A stretch of DNA of 10,605 nucleotides, taken from Rikenellaceae bacterium UBA1749. GTDB taxonomy: Bacteria; Bacteroidota; Bacteroidia; Bacteroidales; Rikenellaceae. Location: NCBI GenBank assembly GCA_002315675.1, contig DCHP01000035.1, forward strand, positions 2,197 to 12,801. Direction: 5' to 3'. Below are positions 6,416 to 10,605 of this stretch, in pieces (within the stretch, counting starts at the first letter, position 1; each line of letters opens with the position of its first letter). A program made the translations under genes and the position numbers. The notes under the pieces were generated by a model that was not told the origin of the DNA, searched no databases, and worked only from the letters and a program-made list of their open reading frames with translations.

Positions 6416-6445
6416 CAAAGGTAATGGTTTTTAGTAAATTTGCAA
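6416..6445 (-). promoter_or_regulatory. Bacteroidota-type promoter for the small gene-miaA unit
   Basis: On the minus strand TACCTTTG (6423-6416) matches the -7 consensus TAnnTTTG exactly. TTG (6445-6443) sits 19 bases upstream as the -33 element. Transcription would begin near 6410, giving a leader of about 15 bases before the ATG at 6394. Confidence 0.6.
6435..6442 (+). promoter_or_regulatory. -7 promoter element for dnaE
   Basis: TAAATTTG is an exact TAnnTTTG match 51 bases upstream of the dnaE ATG at 6494. A clear TTTG at -33 is missing; the region about 20 bases upstream is T-rich only. It lies directly beside the -33 of the opposite promoter, so the two polymerase footprints must overlap. 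Confidence 0.5.
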
Positions 6446-6493
6446 TTGGAACATTGCATGAGCAACACATACAACATTCATATTTAGTTCATT

Positions 6494-9400
6494 ATGACAC
6501 CTTTTACACACCTTCACGTACATACCCAGTATTCCATTCTGGATGGAGCATCATCTATTTCGTCCCTGATCAAGCAGGCAAAGAAATATGAGATGAATGC
6601 GATAGCCATCACGGACCACGGAAACATGTTCGGTGCAAAGAGTTTCTACGATGCAATGCTGAAAGCAGAATTGAAACCGATACTCGGGTGTGAGGTCTAT
6701 GTCGTAAAGAATCATACTGAAAAAAACAAAGATGACAAAAGAAGACACCTTATCCTGCTTGCCAAAAACCTTGTCGGATACCACAACCTTATCAAGATAG
6801 TTTCCAGAGGATGGACCGAAGGTTTTTATGGGAAGCCAAGAGTGGATTTTGAAGTGATTAAACAATTCCACGAAGGAATTATCTGTTGTTCTGCATGTAT
6901 TGCAGGTGAAGTCCAGCAGGCTATTCTTGCAGGCGAAATGGAAAGGGCTGAAGAAGTTATCGTAAGATATAAGCAGTTGTTTGGTGATGACTATTATCTT
7001 GAAATGCAGCTTCACCAGTCAATTTCCGGATTTTCTAAGGACCTGTACCAGAAGCAGCTTGAGATCAACAGTGTTTTCCGTACACTTTCAAAAAAATACG
7101 GGATAAAGTTGATAGCAACCAACGACTCTCACTTTACTACAGCAGAGGATGCTGTTGCGCATGACCATCTACTATGCCTGAATACAGGAACAGATCTTAG
7201 TGAACCCAACAGATTGCATTTTACCGGCCAGGAATATTTCAAAAGTGGAGATGAAATGGCTGCATTGTTTCCAGATGATCCTGATGCAATCAGCAACACT
7301 ATGGAAATTGCAGAAAAGGTCGAGATATACAAACTTGACAGGGGCCCTCTTATGCCGAATTTCCCGATTCCAGAAGATTTCAAAGTTGATTTTGAACGGG
7401 CAAAAGCAAGCATAAGGCAGCAGCTTGAAAAAAATAAAGAGGGAAATGCTGATAAGTTAACAGAACTTGACAGTTGCACGGATCTTGAGCAGTTGAAGAC
7501 TTATGAGGAATACACACCAGCTTCACAGTTCCAGTATCTTGAAGAGTTGACCCACAAGGGCGAAGAAGAAAGGTATGGAAGCAATCCAAGCAAGAAAGTT
7601 CAGGAAAGAATAGAATTTGAGTTATCGACAATCGGCTGGATGGGTTTCCCCGGATACTTTCTTATTGTATGGGACTTATTACGGGCAGCAAGGGAAATGG
7701 GTGTTTCCGTTGGACCTGGACGAGGATCTGCAGCCGGCAGTGTCGTCGCATATTGCCTTAGGATTACAAATATTGACCCACTTAAATATGACCTTCTATT
7801 TGAAAGGTTCCTAAATCCAGAAAGAATTTCGCTCCCAGATGTCGATATGGACTTCGATGAAGACGGTCGTGCTGATGTCCTGAATTATTGCATAAAAAAA
7901 TACGGAAGGGAACGTGTCGCCCAGATTATTACATTCGGCACCATGGCACCGAAGATGGCGATAAAGGATGTTGCCAGGATACAGAAGCTTGACCTTTCGG
8001 AAAGTAATAGATTGACTAAACTCGTCCCTGACAAGATCACCCCAGACAAGGATACCCATGAAACGCCATTTGAATTCTGTTACAGGACAGTACCAGAACT
8101 GAAAGCTGAGACTGAATCAGACAATCAACTGATTAGAAATACACTGAAATACGCAGAACAGCTTGAAGGTACGATAAGGCAAACCGGTGTACATGCATGC
8201 GGTGTTATTATCGGACAGGATGATCTTGAAAAATTCGCGCCGGTTGCAATAGCAAAGGATGCAGATTTGAATGTAGTCCAGTTCGAAGGTTGTCTTGTTG
8301 AAAATGTAGGTCTGATCAAAATGGACTTTCTAGGACTTAGAACACTGTCCATTATAAAAGATGCACTTACAAACATAAAGATGAGTAAAGGAATCTGTCT
8401 TAATATAGATAACATTCCTATGGATGATGAGCTCACCTATGAGCTATACAGCAGGGGCGAGACTACAGGTATATTCCAGTTTGAATCCCCTGGAATGAAA
8501 AAACACCTGAAGAACCTTCATCCTTCAAGATTCGAAGACCTTATTGCCATGAACGCCCTTTATAGACCTGGCCCAATGGAGAAGATTCCTGAGTTCATTG
8601 ACCGCAAAAAGGGACTAAGGGAAATAAAATATGATCTGGAAGGCATGTCAGAATATCTTGAAGACACATATGGTATTACTGTCTATCAGGAACAGGTTAT
8701 GTTACTCTCGCAGAAACTTGCAGGTTTCACGAAAGGAGAAGCAGATACCCTAAGAAAGGCAATGGGTAAAAAGAAAAAGGATGTCCTTGATAAAATGAAG
8801 CCAAAATTCATTGACGGAGCATCCAATAACGGTCATGATTCTGCTACATGCGAAAAGATCTGGGGCGAGTGGGAATCATTTGCTTCATACGCATTCAACA
8901 AATCCCATGCGACTTGTTACGCATATGTATCTTACCAGACTGCATATCTAAAAGCCCATTATCCTGCTGAATTCATGGCAGCCATATTAAGCAGACATCT
9001 TTCCGACATCACCAAAATTGGAATATTCATGGACGAATGCAAGCATATGGGACTGAAAGTTCTTGGACCTGACGCGAACAATTCCATGACAAACTTTGCT
9101 GTTGACAAGCAAGGCAACATCCGTTTCGGACTTGGAGGAATCAAGGGCGTTGGTGCAAATGCGGTTGAAATTATTCTGAAAGAAAGAAAGGAGAATGGGG
9201 ATTTCAAGGACATCTACGACTTCGTTGAAAGAGTCCCATTACAGACTGTAAACAGGAAGACAATTGAATGCATGGCTCTTGCCGGTGCATTTGACAGTCT
9301 GTGTAGCTTTTCAAGGAGCCAGATTCTTATGCAGGATAAGGGAGGTACCGCTTTCCTTGACAGGTTGATCCAGTATGGAGATATGATACAGACTGAGAAG

Positions 9401-10135
9401 AAATCGGCTTCAAACAGTTTATTCGGAGAAGAGGATTTCCAGAGTTTTATTAAAAAACCGGTACCCGCTGAGATTGACAACGAATGGAGTCAGCTCTACA
9501 CTCTTAACAGGGAAAAGGAAATGGTCGGCATGTACCTTAGCGCTCATCCGCTTGACCCATACAAGATTGTCATCCAGAAATACTGCAAACAGTCAACAAA
9601 GGATCTTGACAACCTTGAAAAACTCAAGGGTAGCAATATTTCAGTCGGAGGACTAATTACCAATGTTGAGAACAGGTTTACAAAAGCAGAACAGAAACCT
9701 TGGGGAAAGGTCACCATTGAAGACTATGAAGGTACTTATACTTTTACATTCTTCAATAGACAATGGGAAAGTGTTAAAAGCATCTGTCTGCCTGAAAATA
9801 CAGTGGTAATAAGAGGTATGGTTGGAGAAGCAAAATATCACCCGGGGCAGCTTGAAATATCAAATATCACAATGAAGACCATGAATGAAGTCAGGGAGAC
9901 TGAAATACATTCAATGAGCATAGTTTTGGATATGAACAGAATTGATGATATCTACATTGGATCCGTTTCTGAAATTATCAGGGAAAATCCCGGAAGTCTG
10001 CAGCTGAAAGTTAGGATAGTGGATTCTAAGGAACAGTATGATGTTCTTCTTGAATCAGATTTCAGGGTGGCACTGACAAACGATTTTATAACTCAACTGG
10101 AAGAAATGGAAATTGAGTACAGAATTAATGCATAA
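6494..10135 (+). CDS. dnaE: DnaE, DNA polymerase III alpha subunit
   Basis: DnaE is the replicative C-family polymerase that copies the chromosome while bound to the beta clamp. The 1213-residue protein is full length. Domains in order: N-terminal PHP domain (about 1-290); palm with GPGRGSAAGS (407-416), catalytic PDVDMDFD (448-455, with D449 and D451) and the third Asp in KMDFLGLRT (D611); fingers with the GVHACGVII block (565-573) and ALYRPGPM (688-695); helix-hairpin-helix GLGGIKGVGANA (879-890); a weak clamp-binding-like segment SNSLFG (973-978), where the usual leading Gln is not seen; and an OB fold from about 1048. The PHP metal-binding residues all appear present: H8, H10, D17, H42, E67, H85, C135, D211 and H213. 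This differs from the degenerate E. coli domain and fits a built-in 3'-5' exonuclease. A charged stretch at about 300-345 between PHP and palm looks like an insertion. The start is fixed by the PHP motif. It is divergent from the miaA unit and followed by trxA. Confidence 0.98.
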   Translation: MTPFTHLHVHTQYSILDGASSISSLIKQAKKYEMNAIAITDHGNMFGAKSFYDAMLKAELKPILGCEVYVVKNHTEKNKDDKRRHLILLAKNLVGYHNLIKIVSRGWTEGFYGKPRVDFEVIKQFHEGIICCSACIAGEVQQAILAGEMERAEEVIVRYKQLFGDDYYLEMQLHQSISGFSKDLYQKQLEINSVFRTLSKKYGIKLIATNDSHFTTAEDAVAHDHLLCLNTGTDLSEPNRLHFTGQEYFKSGDEMAALFPDDPDAISNTMEIAEKVEIYKLDRGPLMPNFPIPEDFKVDFERAKASIRQQLEKNKEGNADKLTELDSCTDLEQLKTYEEYTPASQFQYLEELTHKGEEERYGSNPSKKVQERIEFELSTIGWMGFPGYFLIVWDLLRAAREMGVSVGPGRGSAAGSVVAYCLRITNIDPLKYDLLFERFLNPERISLPDVDMDFDEDGRADVLNYCIKKYGRERVAQIITFGTMAPKMAIKDVARIQKLDLSESNRLTKLVPDKITPDKDTHETPFEFCYRTVPELKAETESDNQLIRNTLKYAEQLEGTIRQTGVHACGVIIGQDDLEKFAPVAIAKDADLNVVQFEGCLVENVGLIKMDFLGLRTLSIIKDALTNIKMSKGICLNIDNIPMDDELTYELYSRGETTGIFQFESPGMKKHLKNLHPSRFEDLIAMNALYRPGPMEKIPEFIDRKKGLREIKYDLEGMSEYLEDTYGITVYQEQVMLLSQKLAGFTKGEADTLRKAMGKKKKDVLDKMKPKFIDGASNNGHDSATCEKIWGEWESFASYAFNKSHATCYAYVSYQTAYLKAHYPAEFMAAILSRHLSDITKIGIFMDECKHMGLKVLGPDANNSMTNFAVDKQGNIRFGLGGIKGVGANAVEIILKERKENGDFKDIYDFVERVPLQTVNRKTIECMALAGAFDSLCSFSRSQILMQDKGGTAFLDRLIQYGDMIQTEKKSASNSLFGEEDFQSFIKKPVPAEIDNEWSQLYTLNREKEMVGMYLSAHPLDPYKIVIQKYCKQSTKDLDNLEKLKGSNISVGGLITNVENRFTKAEQKPWGKVTIEDYEGTYTFTFFNRQWESVKSICLPENTVVIRGMVGEAKYHPGQLEISNITMKTMNEVRETEIHSMSIVLDMNRIDDIYIGSVSEIIRENPGSLQLKVRIVDSKEQYDVLLESDFRVALTNDFITQLEEMEIEYRINA

Positions 10136-10162
10136 AACGTTATGTCAAGAAAAAAAATAGAT

Positions 10163-10170
10163 TAAATTTG
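10163..10170 (+). promoter_or_regulatory. -7 promoter element for the thioredoxin gene
   Basis: TAAATTTG matches TAnnTTTG exactly and lies 43 bases before the ATG at 10214, in the short gap after dnaE. The best -33 candidate is a poor one (TTATG, 10140-10144, 18 bases upstream). It suggests trxA can be transcribed apart from dnaE. No terminator hairpin is visible between the two genes, so read-through from dnaE is also possible. Confidence 0.5.
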
Positions 10171-10213
10171 TAAAACAAACATAAAACAAAAGAATAATAA
10201 AAAAATACTGAAA

Positions 10214-10528
10214 ATGGCAACAGAAATTACTCAGTCTAATTATGAAGAAATTATTTCTTCTCAGAAACTTGTAGTTATTGATTTTTGGGCAGAATGGTGT
10301 GGTCCATGCAGGATGGTAAGTCCAATAATTGATGAACTTGCAGAAGAATACAAGGATAAGGCTATTATTTGCAAATGCGATGTTGATAGTGAAGATGATA
10401 TTGTATCCAATTATTCTGTAAGGAATATTCCAACTGTTGTATTTTTGAAAAACGGGCAGGTTGTAGACAAACAGGTTGGTGCCGCTACAAAAAGCGCCTT
10501 CGTTGAAAAAATCGAAAAAAACCTATAA
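10214..10528 (+). CDS. trxA: thioredoxin
   Basis: Thioredoxin reduces disulfides in cytoplasmic proteins such as ribonucleotide reductase and peroxidases, and is itself reduced by thioredoxin reductase. The 104-residue protein is a single classic thioredoxin fold. The active site is WCGPC at 28-32 (C29, C32) within VIDFWAEWCGPCRM, with the cis-proline in NIPTVV (P73) and the buried Asp23 of the DFW motif. There is no signal peptide or lipobox, so it is the cytoplasmic type and not one of the envelope thiol-disulfide proteins common in Bacteroidota. One extra Cys pair (C53, C55) lies outside the active site. The ATG follows an A-rich leader. It sits 78 bases after dnaE on the same strand with its own -7 element. 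I use trxA as the family symbol; other paralogues may exist in the genome. Confidence 0.95.
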   Translation: MATEITQSNYEEIISSQKLVVIDFWAEWCGPCRMVSPIIDELAEEYKDKAIICKCDVDSEDDIVSNYSVRNIPTVVFLKNGQVVDKQVGAATKSAFVEKIEKNL

Positions 10529-10534
10529 AAAATA

Positions 10535-10566
10535 TTTGTTAGATTGTTTTTTTAGACTTACCTTTG
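10535..10566 (+). promoter_or_regulatory. Bacteroidota-type promoter for the tRNA gene
   Basis: TTTG (10535-10538) and TACCTTTG (10559-10566) match the -33 and -7 elements with a 20-base gap. Transcription would start about 10 bases before the mature tRNA end at 10583. The -7 octamer is identical to that of the miaA unit. Confidence 0.65.
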
Positions 10567-10582
10567 CAACGCAAAAAAGGAA

Positions 10583-10605
10583 CGGGATGTAGCGCAGTCC
10601 GGTTA
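10583..10605 (+). tRNA. probable tRNA-Pro, 5' part only (cut by the window edge)
   Basis: The last 23 bases fit the start of a tRNA: acceptor strand CGGGATG (10583-10589), T8 and A9, D-stem GCGC (10592-10595), then AG and the D-loop TCCGGTTA with the invariant GG. A C at position 1 and this acceptor sequence are typical of bacterial tRNA-Pro. The anticodon lies beyond the window, so the identity is not proven. A good promoter lies just upstream. Confidence 0.75.

Overview
The window looks like an ordinary housekeeping stretch of a Bacteroidota (Bacteroidales-type) chromosome. Four things point there: moderately AT-rich DNA; genes preceded by A-rich leaders instead of Shine-Dalgarno sequences; several copies of the Bacteroidota -7 promoter element TAnnTTTG; and proteins (gamma-class carbonic anhydrase-like, ClpB, MiaA, DnaE, thioredoxin) that read like Bacteroidales versions. 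I see no insertion sequence, phage gene, CRISPR array or clear sign of transfer.

Left part (1-3625, + strand): an AT-rich edge region with two mutually exclusive, uncertain partial reading frames. Then come a gamma-carbonic anhydrase/hexapeptide-repeat gene (294-809), a strong hairpin terminator (889-920), and the disaggregase gene clpB (966-3560), followed by a long hairpin.

Middle (3626-5083): a gene-poor region of almost 900 bases. It holds one possible small secreted protein (3723-4058), several inverted or direct repeats, and then a small two-segment membrane protein of unknown function (best start 4507). A perfect 16-bp hairpin at 5046-5083 separates that gene from the convergent miaA and can serve both.

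Right part: miaA (tRNA A37 dimethylallyltransferase) lies on the minus strand. Upstream of it, overlapping by one base (TGATG), is a small gene resembling the pRiA4b ORF-3 / 'IS1096 passenger TnpR-like' family. This pair is divergent from dnaE (replicative DNA polymerase III alpha, 1213 aa). The 99-bp gap holds closely packed promoter elements facing both ways. After dnaE come a thioredoxin gene with its own TAnnTTTG element and the 5' part of a probable tRNA-Pro with a well-formed promoter, cut by the window edge.

Functionally this is a mix of protein quality control (ClpB, thioredoxin), replication (DnaE) and translation (MiaA, tRNA). There is no sign that they form one system. I found no convincing new multi-gene system. 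The items most worth a second look are the small gene coupled to miaA, the orphan small ORF and repeats in 3626-4480, the unknown membrane protein, and the complete PHP metal-site residue set in DnaE.
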